Shown in pieces: positions 53,550 through 62,219 of a DNA stretch of 64,000 bases. The notes below the pieces were generated by a model. The model had not been told where the DNA came from and did not search any database. It was given only the letters and a program-made list of their open reading frames with translations. The stretch covers positions 1,426,001 to 1,490,000 of the forward strand of contig JBALVX010000001.1 in assembly GCA_036961295.1 (NCBI GenBank), in the 5' to 3' direction. The stretch comes from JAGPUQ01 sp036961295 (GTDB lineage: Bacteria > Pseudomonadota > Gammaproteobacteria > Pseudomonadales > Porticoccaceae). A program made the translations under genes and the position numbers. Positions within the stretch are counted from its first letter, which is position 1. The number at the start of each line of letters is the position of its first letter.

Positions 53550-54980
53550 ATGCCTTCTAAAGCACTTCTGCTCCTTAGCGTTTGTCTCGGGATATTAATA
53601 ATCCCCAGCTCCAGCCTCGCCATGTCGGAGAAAAAAGCCGCGGAAATTGGTCGCGAAATGTACCAACAAATCACCAGTAATATGCCCATCTATCAGGAAA
53701 CCGACATCAACAAATACCTCAACCGGGTCGGGCGTTTACTAGTATCGAATTCTGACGATCCAAAACGAAACTATACTTTCACTATTATCGACAGTCCGGA
53801 TATTAACGCCTTCGCTACGCCCGGCGCTTATATTTATATCAATCGCGGCCTGCTTAACTTTATGAACTCCGAGGCGCAGTTGGCCGCAGTCATCGCTCAC
53901 GAGATTGCCCACGTCACCGAAGACCACGCCTCTCGCCAGAAACGCGCACAAACCGGCTCCACCGTCTTGTCCGGCATAGTCACCATCCTGACCCAGAGTT
54001 CGGAAGTGGGTCGAGCCAGCGCCCTGTGGGGAGCGGCGACCGTGCGCGGTTATGGCCGAGATATGGAGTTGGAGGCCGACCGAGTCGGCGCAGAAATTAT
54101 GCAAGCCAGCGGCTACAACCCGCAGGCGATGATGGAGATGATCGCCCTGCTAAAAGATCACGAACGCTTCAGTAAGAAAAAGGCAAGGGAGTCGGGACAA
54201 GCCATTCAAACCTACCACGGTCTATTTTCAAGTCATCCACGTAACGACCAACGCCTGCGGGAAGTGATTAAAAATGCCGGGGGCGAGGAGACTAACGGTA
54301 AACATATCGGCGATGCAGGCATCGATAACGTGCCGCAATTTCGTATTGCTACGAATCAATTACCCTGGGGTGAAAATTTCGACGCGCAAACTACAACGCT
54401 AAGCCGCTTTCGCCATTCGCGCTATCGTTATCAGCTAGATTTTCCTCAGGGTTGGGAATTCGAGGAAAAGCAAAATGTGCTTACCGCACAATCGTCTGAT
54501 GCCGCAATGACGGTGGAGAGAAAACAACGCACAACGGCAGCTCCGGAAGATTTTATTAAAACCACTCTTGGGATTTCCCAACTGAGCAAAGGCGAAGCGC
54601 TGGCACAAGCTCGACTCAAGGGCTATACCGGGGTTTTTCGTCAGACAAATGGTGTCGAGCAACGAGTTGCCGTGATTTATTACGGTCGTGGCGGCTATAT
54701 GTTTACGGGAAATAATAACGAGAGTACTAAAGACACCGAGCCGGGTCAGCGGGATAAGGATTTTTTAGCGATTATCCGCAGTTTTCGCCCCTATGCTAGC
54801 CCGCGCGGCCAAGGTACTAAAACCATTCATTATGTCAAAGCGACAGCCGGTGCTACCTACGCCAAACTGGCTCGACAACTTAAGCTCGGCACTGATGGAG
54901 AAGACGAGTTGCGACTTATTAACAACGCCTATCCTCGTGGTGAACCACAAGCCGGTCAGTGGATTAAAATTATCCGTTAA
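53550..54980 (+). CDS. Periplasmic M48 family metalloprotease
   Basis: 476 aa. The signal peptide ends near residue 25 (SSSLA). The M48 domain contains HEIAH (117-121) and the downstream metal ligand Glu in the region ELEADRVGAEIM, as in BepA and LoiP, which handle misassembled outer-membrane proteins. The C-terminal half has a domain around YQLDFPQGWEF and ends with a LysM-like segment (VKATAGATYAKLARQLKLG ... QWIKII) for peptidoglycan binding. The ATG at 53550 has AGGAAG upstream; a longer frame open from 53424 overlaps the lipoprotein gene and lacks a site. It may quality-control the envelope machine encoded before it, or be an independent gene. Confidence 0.88.
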   Translation: MPSKALLLLSVCLGILIIPSSSLAMSEKKAAEIGREMYQQITSNMPIYQETDINKYLNRVGRLLVSNSDDPKRNYTFTIIDSPDINAFATPGAYIYINRGLLNFMNSEAQLAAVIAHEIAHVTEDHASRQKRAQTGSTVLSGIVTILTQSSEVGRASALWGAATVRGYGRDMELEADRVGAEIMQASGYNPQAMMEMIALLKDHERFSKKKARESGQAIQTYHGLFSSHPRNDQRLREVIKNAGGEETNGKHIGDAGIDNVPQFRIATNQLPWGENFDAQTTTLSRFRHSRYRYQLDFPQGWEFEEKQNVLTAQSSDAAMTVERKQRTTAAPEDFIKTTLGISQLSKGEALAQARLKGYTGVFRQTNGVEQRVAVIYYGRGGYMFTGNNNESTKDTEPGQRDKDFLAIIRSFRPYASPRGQGTKTIHYVKATAGATYAKLARQLKLGTDGEDELRLINNAYPRGEPQAGQWIKIIR

Positions 54981-55209
54981 GCGCTTTCCCTGTCATTTGT
55001 CAGGTTCGGCTTTACTCGATTCGCTTCGCTTCAGTTCTGCTCCGCCCATCCCATTATTCCAAGCGCTTATCAAGTATTCCCGTGTTTTTGAGACTTGTAC
55101 TTGTCCATTTCGGAGGCCTTGATCATAATAAGCGCCATCTGACTCATCTTCACATCGAACTACATCCTCAACTAATCAACTAATCAGCGTAGCAATAATG
55201 GAGCCAACC

Positions 55210-55698
55210 ATGACTATACAACTGCAATCCGTAGTAGCGATTCACTACACTCTAAAAGATGACCGCGATGTCGTCCTCGACGCCAGTGCCGATGGAGAGC
55301 CTCTGGTTTATATGCATGGCGCTGGCACTATTATTCCCGGCCTGGAAAAACAGTTGCTTGGAAAAGTCGCTGGAGACCACTTTGAGACAATCATCAGCCC
55401 GGATCAGGCCTACGGCGAACACATTCCGGAAATGGTTCAAACCGTGCCTCTCGATGTATTTCAGGAAGACCAAACCATCGAAGTCGGCATGAGTTTTTCG
55501 GGTAAAACTCCGCAAGGACCCATCAATGTTGTGGTCACCAATATCGAAGATGGCATGGCAACCCTCGACGCCAATCATCCGATGGCGGGTAAAACCCTGC
55601 ATTTTGATGTCACCATAGACTCGGTTCGGGAAGCTACTGAAGCAGAACTATCACACGGCCATGTTCACGGACAGGATGGTTGCGGACATGCGCATTAA
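55210..55698 (+). CDS. slyD: FKBP-type peptidyl-prolyl cis-trans isomerase SlyD
   Basis: 162 aa. FKBP domain split by an IF (insert-in-flap) chaperone domain, with the motifs VAIHYTLKDDRDVV, LVYMHGAGTIIPGLEKQLLG and MAGKTLHFDVTI. A His-rich C-terminus (LSHGHVHGQDGCGHAH) may bind nickel or other metals. The ATG at 55210 is preferred over the one at 55198 because GGAG lies 8 nt upstream. Cytoplasmic folding helper; in E. coli SlyD also supplies nickel to hydrogenase. Confidence 0.92.
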   Translation: MTIQLQSVVAIHYTLKDDRDVVLDASADGEPLVYMHGAGTIIPGLEKQLLGKVAGDHFETIISPDQAYGEHIPEMVQTVPLDVFQEDQTIEVGMSFSGKTPQGPINVVVTNIEDGMATLDANHPMAGKTLHFDVTIDSVREATEAELSHGHVHGQDGCGHAH

Positions 55699-55773
55699 AC
55701 CTTAACTATTCAACCAACAGTTACCTAAACGGCAAATTTAAAACCAGACAGCAATCAAAGAGAACGTATCTTC

Positions 55774-56967
55774 ATGTCCGAACACTCTACAAACCCGGCC
55801 AGCGGCCCACTTATCGGTATCAACGTTATTGAATTTGGCGGCATCGGCCCCGGCCCGCTGTGCAGCATGCTGCTCTCCGACGCCGGAGCAAAGGTATTGC
55901 GACTCGACCGCCAACAACCTTCCGGACTCGGCGTACCAAGATCACAAGACTACGACGTACAACGCCGTGGTCGCCAGTCTCTCGCTATCGACCTGAAAGA
56001 CCCCAACGCAAAACAAGTCATCCTAAAGTTAATCGACAATGCCGATGCCGTACTCGATCCCTTCCGCCCCGGCACGCTGGAGAAACTAGGCTTAGGTCCG
56101 GACGCGTTAATGGCACGCAACCCTCGCCTGGTCATTACCCGCATCACCGGCTGGGGACAAACCGGACCGCTGGCAAGATCCGCCGGTCACGATATTAATT
56201 ACTTGTCCATCAGCGGCATACTCGCCGCCATCGGCCCCAAAGATAGCCGCCCTTACCCACCCTTGAATGTGGTCGCCGACATGGGTGCCGGTGCTATGTT
56301 TTCCGCTTTTGGTACGCTCGCGGCCATTATCTCTGCCCGCGATACCGGCAAGGGCCAGGTCATCGACTCGGCTATGTGTGACGGCTCCGCCTATTTAGCT
56401 TCCGGCATGTTCGGGCTTTACGAAGAAGGTAACTATGAGCTACAACGGGAATCCAACATTCTCGATGGCGGTGCGCCTTTTTATCGAACCTACGAAACCG
56501 CTGACGGTGCCTATATGGCCATCGGCGCGGTCGAACGAAAATTCTTTGATCTGGCGCTGGAAAAACTTGGCATTGACGGCAGCATCTGGGCAGACCACCG
56601 AGATAAAACCCTGTGGCCTGAAATGCAGATTCAATTAGAAGCCGTGTTTGCCAGTAAAACCCGCGACCAGTGGTGTGCCATTTTTGAAGGCAGCGATGCC
56701 TGTGTATCACCCGTACTTAATTTCGATGAGGCCACCTCCTACCCACACAATGTGGCGCGCAATAATTTACCCACTGTGAATGGCGTGCGTCAACCCGGAC
56801 CCACACCGGTTTTCCTCGGTACCCCTGGGGCAATACAATTTCCTCCACCAAAATTTGGCGAACATTCCGAGGCAGCACTATCAGATTGGGGTTTCGACGC
56901 AGCCGAAGTCGATGCTTTAAAGGAACAGGGTATTATCGGCACTGATGGCTACTCTCAAAATATTTGA
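55774..56967 (+). CDS. CaiB/BaiF CoA-transferase family, AMACR-like racemase
   Basis: 397 aa class III CoA-transferase fold. His139 (in AGHDINYLS) and Asp169 (in VADMGAGAM) are spaced 30 residues apart, like the acid-base pair H126/D156 of mycobacterial alpha-methylacyl-CoA racemase. No Asp nucleophile of true CoA transferases is evident at the equivalent site, so a racemase epimerising 2-methylacyl-CoA, for instance in branched-chain or sterol side-chain breakdown, is more likely. A helper in the beta-oxidation-type genes further right is possible. Its 3' end precedes the RimB-like gene without a clear terminator. Confidence 0.88.
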   Translation: MSEHSTNPASGPLIGINVIEFGGIGPGPLCSMLLSDAGAKVLRLDRQQPSGLGVPRSQDYDVQRRGRQSLAIDLKDPNAKQVILKLIDNADAVLDPFRPGTLEKLGLGPDALMARNPRLVITRITGWGQTGPLARSAGHDINYLSISGILAAIGPKDSRPYPPLNVVADMGAGAMFSAFGTLAAIISARDTGKGQVIDSAMCDGSAYLASGMFGLYEEGNYELQRESNILDGGAPFYRTYETADGAYMAIGAVERKFFDLALEKLGIDGSIWADHRDKTLWPEMQIQLEAVFASKTRDQWCAIFEGSDACVSPVLNFDEATSYPHNVARNNLPTVNGVRQPGPTPVFLGTPGAIQFPPPKFGEHSEAALSDWGFDAAEVDALKEQGIIGTDGYSQNI

Positions 56968-57094
56968 TCGCAGCGGGGATGAACTTGAACTTAACCACAC
57001 CAAAAGCCCTCTAACCCCGACGCTTATTTCTGTCGATAGCATATCCATCAGGGACACTAAAAAATATGTGCCGTTACGCACAAGGAGTCGATGT

Positions 57095-57664
57095 ATGATC
57101 CCGTCCTTATTCAGACTTACCTCAGCAAAGGGATCACCTCGTGTGGTGTGGATATTCAGCCTGATGCTCTATGCCTTATGCGCCTCGCTGCCTGTTCATG
57201 CCAGCAGTAAAACACCGGGTAAAGTGATCGCCGGCTGGGTGGAAAAAATCACCTTACCTGCCTCTAAAGCATCAACCAAAGCTATTACGATTAAAGCCAA
57301 ACTCGATACCGGTGCCGAAACTTCATCCATCCACGCGGAAAACATTAAAATCTACAAGCGCGGAGGCAAGCGCTGGGTTGATTTCACCCTGGTAATAAAA
57401 GACACCGATGATAAAACCCACCGAATTACTATGAAAAAACCCCTTGAGCTCAGGGTAAAAATTAAAAAACACGATGGCGACCACGATAGCCGTCCTATTG
57501 TTGAACTCGACATCTGTTTTGATGGGCGTATCCATTCCACCCTGTTTTCGCTTGTCGACCGCTCGGAATTTATTTATCCGGCATTATTAGGCCGTAAATT
57601 TATCGAAGGTGTCGCCCTCGTTGACCCACAGGCTAGCTTTCTCACTCAGGCTTACTGTGAGTAA
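57095..57664 (+). CDS. RimB/COG4067-like retropepsin-fold protease
   Basis: 189 aa exported protein. The signal peptide ends near residue 36 (LPVHA). The COG4067 domain carries the aspartic-protease-like motif KLDTGAETSSIH (D71-T-G-A) and the family region YPALLGRKFI near its C-terminus. The ATG at 57095 with AAGGAG 7 nt upstream is clearly better than an open frame starting at 56945 inside the racemase gene. Members are annotated as ATP-dependent zinc proteases, but the motif is that of retropepsins and the activity is not settled. First of the three-gene set with the transglutaminase-7TM and ATP-grasp genes. Confidence 0.85.
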   Translation: MIPSLFRLTSAKGSPRVVWIFSLMLYALCASLPVHASSKTPGKVIAGWVEKITLPASKASTKAITIKAKLDTGAETSSIHAENIKIYKRGGKRWVDFTLVIKDTDDKTHRITMKKPLELRVKIKKHDGDHDSRPIVELDICFDGRIHSTLFSLVDRSEFIYPALLGRKFIEGVALVDPQASFLTQAYCE

Positions 57665-57696
57665 TACCGCTAAACGCTTTCGAGAACATTCAATTT

Positions 57697-59226
57697 ATGC
57701 GTAATCTTTCTGTCACGCTGTGGGCCGCCTTGCTAATTATTTTAGGTCTTAGCATCTGCTTATATAAATCATTCACTCTGGGTCTACCACTCAGTCCCAA
57801 ACAAAATACCGAGGTATGGACAATACAGGCCGCACTGAATTTTCAAGGCCTGGGTGGACCGGCCATTGTCGATTTTCACTTACCCAGCACGACACCTGGC
57901 TTTATCAAGCTCGATGAAAATTTTATTTCCAAGGGTTTCGGCCTGTCCACCGAAGAAAAAAATGACCAACGTAAAGCACAGTGGGTAGTGCGACGCGCCC
58001 GCGGACAGCAAACTCTTTACTACCGACTCTCCGTCGCCAGTTCCCCGCAACAAGGCATGTGGGATTCTCGACCTGAATTCCCACAACCACCGACCCATAC
58101 GGAACCTTACAACTCTGCGATCAAAGCCATTATCGGTGATGTGCGTAATGAATCTGCCGATGTTTTTACTTACACTCGGGAATTACTTCAGCAATTAAAT
58201 GCTCCAGTGGCTAACGACAATATTGAGCTGATTCGTAGCCGCGCACACAATGCCGAGCAATGGGTTGAAGAAATCATCAACATCCTCAAAGGTGCCCGGA
58301 TTCCGGCACGGGTGTTATGGGGCCTAACCCTGTCGGACGCCGCAAACGACGCGCGCTTACTACCGATGCTACAGGTTCACAACGGCGACCAATGGCTAAC
58401 CTTCGATCCGAAAACCAGTCATCCTGGCACGCCCGCAAATTTTCTAACCTGGTACGTTGGCAGCGAACCACTCTTCGATGTCGAGGGCGGACGCAAGGCC
58501 GAACTCAGTTTTTCCGTCACCAGAACCTACCGGGAATTAATCGATGTGGCCCGCCAACGCGCGCGACAAATGAATTCAATTTTTGTCGACTTCTCTCTAC
58601 TCGCCCTCCCGGTACAAAGTCAAAATGTCTATCGCCTCCTCCTGATGGTGCCGCTGGGCGCACTGATCGTGGTATTTATGCGCACCTATGTTGGCATTCA
58701 AACCTTCGGCACTTTTATGCCAATCCTGATTGCGCTGGCGTTTCGCGAAACCCAACTGCTGTGGGGAATTGCACTATTTACCTTGATCGTCTCTGTCGGC
58801 TTGATGATCCGGTTCTGGCTTGAACGACTCATGTTGTTGTTGGTGCCGCGCCTAACTGCCATTTTAATTATTGTGGTGTTGCTGATGTTATTAATTAGCC
58901 TAATCACCAATAAATTTGGTGCCGAACGCACTTTATCCGTAGCACTTTTCCCCATGGTGATTTTGGCGATGACCATTGAGCGCATGTCTATTACCTGGGA
59001 GGAAAACGGCGCGCGCACCGCAATGCTCTACGGCCTGGGGAGTCTGGTAGTCGCCAGTCTCGGTTATCTGGCAATGACCAACGAATCACTCATTTATCTT
59101 ATGTTTGTGTTCCCGGAACTATTATTGGTCGCGCTCGGCATCAGTCTTTGGATGGGACGTTACACCGGCTACCGACTCTCCGAACTACGCCGTTTCCGTG
59201 ATGTGAGGACAGACATTTCCCGATGA
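57697..59226 (+). CDS. Inactive transglutaminase-like protein with 7TM domain
   Basis: 509 aa. An N-terminal anchor (about 5-25), a periplasmic domain and a transglutaminase-like fold (about 150-275, region GARIPARVLWGLTL) that lacks the catalytic Cys, then about seven TM helices (310-495, e.g. LLMVPLGALIVVFMRTYVG, YLMFVFPELLLVALG). This architecture is the inactive-transglutaminase-7TM family found next to RimB-like proteases and RimK-like ligases. The function is unknown; the domain could bind a peptide tail made by the ligase. The stop overlaps the ligase start by 4 nt. Confidence 0.87.
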   Translation: MRNLSVTLWAALLIILGLSICLYKSFTLGLPLSPKQNTEVWTIQAALNFQGLGGPAIVDFHLPSTTPGFIKLDENFISKGFGLSTEEKNDQRKAQWVVRRARGQQTLYYRLSVASSPQQGMWDSRPEFPQPPTHTEPYNSAIKAIIGDVRNESADVFTYTRELLQQLNAPVANDNIELIRSRAHNAEQWVEEIINILKGARIPARVLWGLTLSDAANDARLLPMLQVHNGDQWLTFDPKTSHPGTPANFLTWYVGSEPLFDVEGGRKAELSFSVTRTYRELIDVARQRARQMNSIFVDFSLLALPVQSQNVYRLLLMVPLGALIVVFMRTYVGIQTFGTFMPILIALAFRETQLLWGIALFTLIVSVGLMIRFWLERLMLLLVPRLTAILIIVVLLMLLISLITNKFGAERTLSVALFPMVILAMTIERMSITWEENGARTAMLYGLGSLVVASLGYLAMTNESLIYLMFVFPELLLVALGISLWMGRYTGYRLSELRRFRDVRTDISR

Positions 59227-60218
59227 GTTTTATCGCCACACCAAAACGTTTACGCGGCCTGGGCTTACTGGGCATCAATCAGCGCAACGCCGATTTTATT
59301 ATGCGTTACAACCCGCGCAAGCTTTACCCTTTGGTAGACAACAAGCTCCGCACCAAGCAGCTGGCGCTAGTACAGGGCATCGCCGTACCCGAGTTGTACG
59401 GTGTAGTAGAAGCGCAATACCAAACCAAAACGATTATCGAGATACTCGGGCAACATCAAGATTTCGTTATTAAGCCGGCGCACGGCAGTGGCGGTAACGG
59501 CATTCTGGTAATCACCGGGTGCATGGGCGATTATTTTCAAAAAGCGAATGGCGAACTACTGTCCCTGAATAACATTCGCCACCATATTTCGAATATTCTA
59601 AGTGGTATGTACAGCCTCAGCGGAGTGGCTGATCAGGCCATTATTGAATACCGAGTAAAATTTGACCCGGTATTTGAAGAGATCAGCTACCGAGGCGTTC
59701 CCGATATTCGCGTTATTGTGTTTCGCGGCGTCCCGGTGACTGCCATGGTGCGCCTGCCCACCCGACAATCCGATGGCAAAGCGAATTTACATCAGGGCGC
59801 AATGGGAATGGGTGTCGATCTCCGCACGGGCGTGAGTTGCGGAGGGGTATTTCGCAACCAGGCCTGCGTGATTCACCCCGATACCGGCAAAGCTATTACC
59901 GGTATCGCCATTCCACACTGGAACGATATTTTACAACTGGCAACCCGCTGCGCGGATACCGTAAAACTCGGCTATCTCGGCGTCGATATTGTCGTGGATC
60001 GCTATCTGGGGCCGCTGATGCTTGAGCTTAATGCTCGCCCCGGTCTCAGCGTGCAACTGGCTAACCAGCGTGGTCTGCTAGATAACCTGCAGGCGATCGA
60101 GGCTTTAAAGTTTATTCCTGAGGATGTAAATGCGCGCGTTGCACTGTCTCAGCAGTTGTCATCCCAACACCCCAACGCTGGAGACGTCGAGAACCCCGCA
60201 TCAGTGGAGACACCCTGA
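59223..60218 (+). CDS. RimK-like ATP-grasp alpha-L-glutamate ligase family protein
   Basis: 331 aa ATP-grasp enzyme of the TIGR02291 type. Seen are the ATP-binding FVIKPAHGSGGNGILVI (about 90-106), the segment EYRVKFDPVFEEISYRGVPDIRVI with Mg ligands, and LMLELNARPGLSVQLANQRG near residue 270. The family joins amino acids, glutamate in RimK, to a carboxylate acceptor. Here the acceptor is unknown; coupling to the transglutaminase-like membrane protein suggests an envelope substrate. It is translationally coupled (ATGA) to the 7TM gene. Confidence 0.9.
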   Translation: MSFIATPKRLRGLGLLGINQRNADFIMRYNPRKLYPLVDNKLRTKQLALVQGIAVPELYGVVEAQYQTKTIIEILGQHQDFVIKPAHGSGGNGILVITGCMGDYFQKANGELLSLNNIRHHISNILSGMYSLSGVADQAIIEYRVKFDPVFEEISYRGVPDIRVIVFRGVPVTAMVRLPTRQSDGKANLHQGAMGMGVDLRTGVSCGGVFRNQACVIHPDTGKAITGIAIPHWNDILQLATRCADTVKLGYLGVDIVVDRYLGPLMLELNARPGLSVQLANQRGLLDNLQAIEALKFIPEDVNARVALSQQLSSQHPNAGDVENPASVETP

Positions 60219-60349
60219 TATCCTGATCAACGCTCGCACTCCAATTCTCCAGTTCCACCCCAGCGAATGGCAATGACACCCTTATTTTGTTTACGCTCAC
60301 TAGCTTTAATTCACTACCTATTTTTCATGATTTTTCAAGGAGAGTAACT

Positions 60350-60703
60350 GTGTCGTTATCAGGAACAGATTTAATCAACCACTACCAGTTGTACTTTGAC
60401 AGTGGCGACATGACCAATGCAAGCCTGTATCTGTGTGCAAGCTCCGATTTATCTGAAACAGACATTCAGGCAATCATTACTGCCATGAGAAATAAAAATT
60501 TGTGGTCTGCCGATGTCGCCAAAACTGTTTCAGCGGAACACAAGCCCATGTACGCAGAACAAATGCAGTTTATCGGCTCTATTTCCGGACAAGTGAACGA
60601 AAAACCCTTTCACGCAGCCGCCTACAATCACGAAAAATTTCCCTATAACACCGAGCGCTGGCAAGCCTGGCAGGATTTTATCGCTGCTAATTTTGCTACA
60701 TAA
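60350..60703 (+). CDS. Uncharacterised 117 aa protein
   Basis: Starts at GTG 60350 with an excellent AAGGAG upstream; an ATG 63 nt earlier is in frame but unlikely. The protein reads MSLSGTDLINHYQLYFD, is soluble with no signal, and has mixed charge with several aromatic residues. I recognise no family. It stands alone between the ligase and the convergent metallopeptidase gene. Confidence 0.6.
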   Translation: MSLSGTDLINHYQLYFDSGDMTNASLYLCASSDLSETDIQAIITAMRNKNLWSADVAKTVSAEHKPMYAEQMQFIGSISGQVNEKPFHAAAYNHEKFPYNTERWQAWQDFIAANFAT

Positions 60704-60759
60704 AATTAGCTCTCTCAGCCCTCTCCTGCCCGGATGTCATGCTTTCCTGAAATCAAAAC

Positions 60760-61590
60760 TTACTGCAAGGCCTCGGAGTAAGCCGGGAACCCCGGAGTAC
60801 TCGTAAATGCCTGCATGGCACTACTGAACTCGGTGCCCGATGAGAGGCGGTCAAATTCCTGTATCAAATATTTAAATGACAAATGTTTAGCTCGGCAACA
60901 AGCTACATAGCTCTCTAGTACCCCGATGAGCGAGCTACCGTTGCTCTTCAGCGCTCGATCCACCTGCAAAAAATAGACAGCCCCACCCCAATACAGGGTT
61001 ACGTAATCGCCCCTGGTTTGTAGTCGCGACGCAGCAGAAACAAAGGGGACGCGATGAAAGTTGAAACGGTTTTTAGCGCGACTAATGTGTCGCCGATAGC
61101 GTTTGCTGACCTCCGGTGAACTTATCACCCCCATTGCTTCCATCACCTGGTATTGCATATAACTGGCAAAACCTTCCGCAAACCAGGAATACTCTGAGCC
61201 GACATAGGGAATTAACAAATGGCTCAGTTCATGGGGCGCTGTCCAATCCTTCAGAAAATCACTTAAGGAATATTGTGGATCGACATAAAAATGCACGGCC
61301 TGTCTTCCCGAACGCTGGGTGTTCGCCCAGGGCACAGGTTCTTTATTGCTGGCTAATCGATGAAAAAAGATATGCACATCAAAAGGATAAGGTGCGACCT
61401 TCTTTTCTACCCCGTCGATGGTGAGCTCTATCCAATGTGTAAGTTTTGCTTGCTCGCTCTCAGTAAAACTACCTGGCCAGTGCCAAACAATATTAGCTTG
61501 GGCAGGTTTAGCGCCGCTGATTAATAACAGCACACCAAGCAGGCAAGACCATCTGAAGAGACTCATAACCCAGTAAGACCTCAAAAACAC
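60760..61590 (-). CDS. Periplasmic gluzincin-type (MA clan) metallopeptidase
   Basis: 276 aa, signal peptide near 9-30 (ending AQA). The zinc motif is HELSH (120-124), with the third ligand candidate E139 in WFAEGFASY. This is the layout of the MA-clan gluzincins such as the M1-like small peptidases. A long helix region follows (YRRHISRAKNRFNFHR). Substrate unknown. The open frame has an internal ATG (residue 9) close to the hydrophobic segment that could be the real start. A strong terminator lies between it and the peroxiredoxin gene, which therefore forms a separate transcript. Confidence 0.8.
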   Translation of the reverse strand: MFLRSYWVMSLFRWSCLLGVLLLISGAKPAQANIVWHWPGSFTESEQAKLTHWIELTIDGVEKKVAPYPFDVHIFFHRLASNKEPVPWANTQRSGRQAVHFYVDPQYSLSDFLKDWTAPHELSHLLIPYVGSEYSWFAEGFASYMQYQVMEAMGVISSPEVSKRYRRHISRAKNRFNFHRVPFVSAASRLQTRGDYVTLYWGGAVYFLQVDRALKSNGSSLIGVLESYVACCRAKHLSFKYLIQEFDRLSSGTEFSSAMQAFTSTPGFPAYSEALQ

Positions 61591-61605
61591 TCAATCGGCA
61601 CAAAA

Positions 61606-61633
61606 AAAACCGGTGTCGCTAGACACCGGTTTT
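61606..61633 (-). terminator. Terminator of the peroxiredoxin gene
   Basis: A perfect 12-bp stem AAAACCGGTGTC-GCTA-GACACCGGTTTT (61606-61617 / 61622-61633) with an A run on its left, so on the minus strand it ends in a T run, just after the peroxiredoxin stop codon. Confidence 0.85.
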
Positions 61634-61656
61634 ATAGAAGACCATGTAGGCTTATA

Positions 61657-62139
61657 TTACAAATTCGCCAATACATTCTCCGCCGAACTTACGGTAAACC
61701 CGCCGGCATCTTCGATAAAAGCATGGGTACAAGTGTTGTCGTCAATCACCAGCGCGAAACGTCTGCCCCGCTGACCCAGTCCGTGACCGGAAAGATCCAG
61801 CTCCAAATCCAGTGCCTTGGTGTAATCGCCATTACCGTCAGCCAACATTTTTACTTTGCCATCGGCTCCACTGCTTTTGCCCCAGGCATCCATTACGAAC
61901 ACATCGTTGACCGCCATGCAGGCTACGGTATCGACACCCTTGCCTTGCAATGCTGAAAGCTGTTCGATAAAACCGGGCAGGTGCTCTTTGGAGCAAGTGG
62001 GCGTAAACGCACCGGGTACCGAAAACAGCACTACTTTTTTCCCCGCGAATAAATCCTTGCTACTAATAGAACCGGGGCCGTCGGCATTCATCACGGTGAA
62101 ACGACCTTCTGGTAATGTATCGCCTACTTTAATTGTCAT
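61657..62139 (-). CDS. Peroxiredoxin, Prx5/AhpE-like
   Basis: 160 aa thiol peroxidase. The peroxidatic Cys lies in PGAFTPTCSKEHLPGF, the Prx5-family signature. No second Cys is seen in the classic resolving position of atypical 2-Cys Prx5 except C69 (DTVACMAV) and C137 (NTCTHAF), so the resolving partner is unclear. The ATG at 62139 has AAGGAG 6-7 nt upstream; a GTG codon immediately before it is in frame. Monocistronic, with its own terminator. Confidence 0.92.
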   Translation of the reverse strand: MTIKVGDTLPEGRFTVMNADGPGSISSKDLFAGKKVVLFSVPGAFTPTCSKEHLPGFIEQLSALQGKGVDTVACMAVNDVFVMDAWGKSSGADGKVKMLADGNGDYTKALDLELDLSGHGLGQRGRRFALVIDDNTCTHAFIEDAGGFTVSSAENVLANL

Positions 62140-62219
62140 CACTATCTCCTTATTTGGAATTTTATAAAAGTTCAGGTAAATCAGGTTACTTCATGCTTCG
62201 GTATGCTTCGGTCACATTT

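Noticed and set aside
39883..54980. Type VI secretion system
   Set aside because: There is no TssB/C sheath, TssK, ClpV, Hcp or VgrG gene; FGE-like and possible FHA-like domains alone are not enough.
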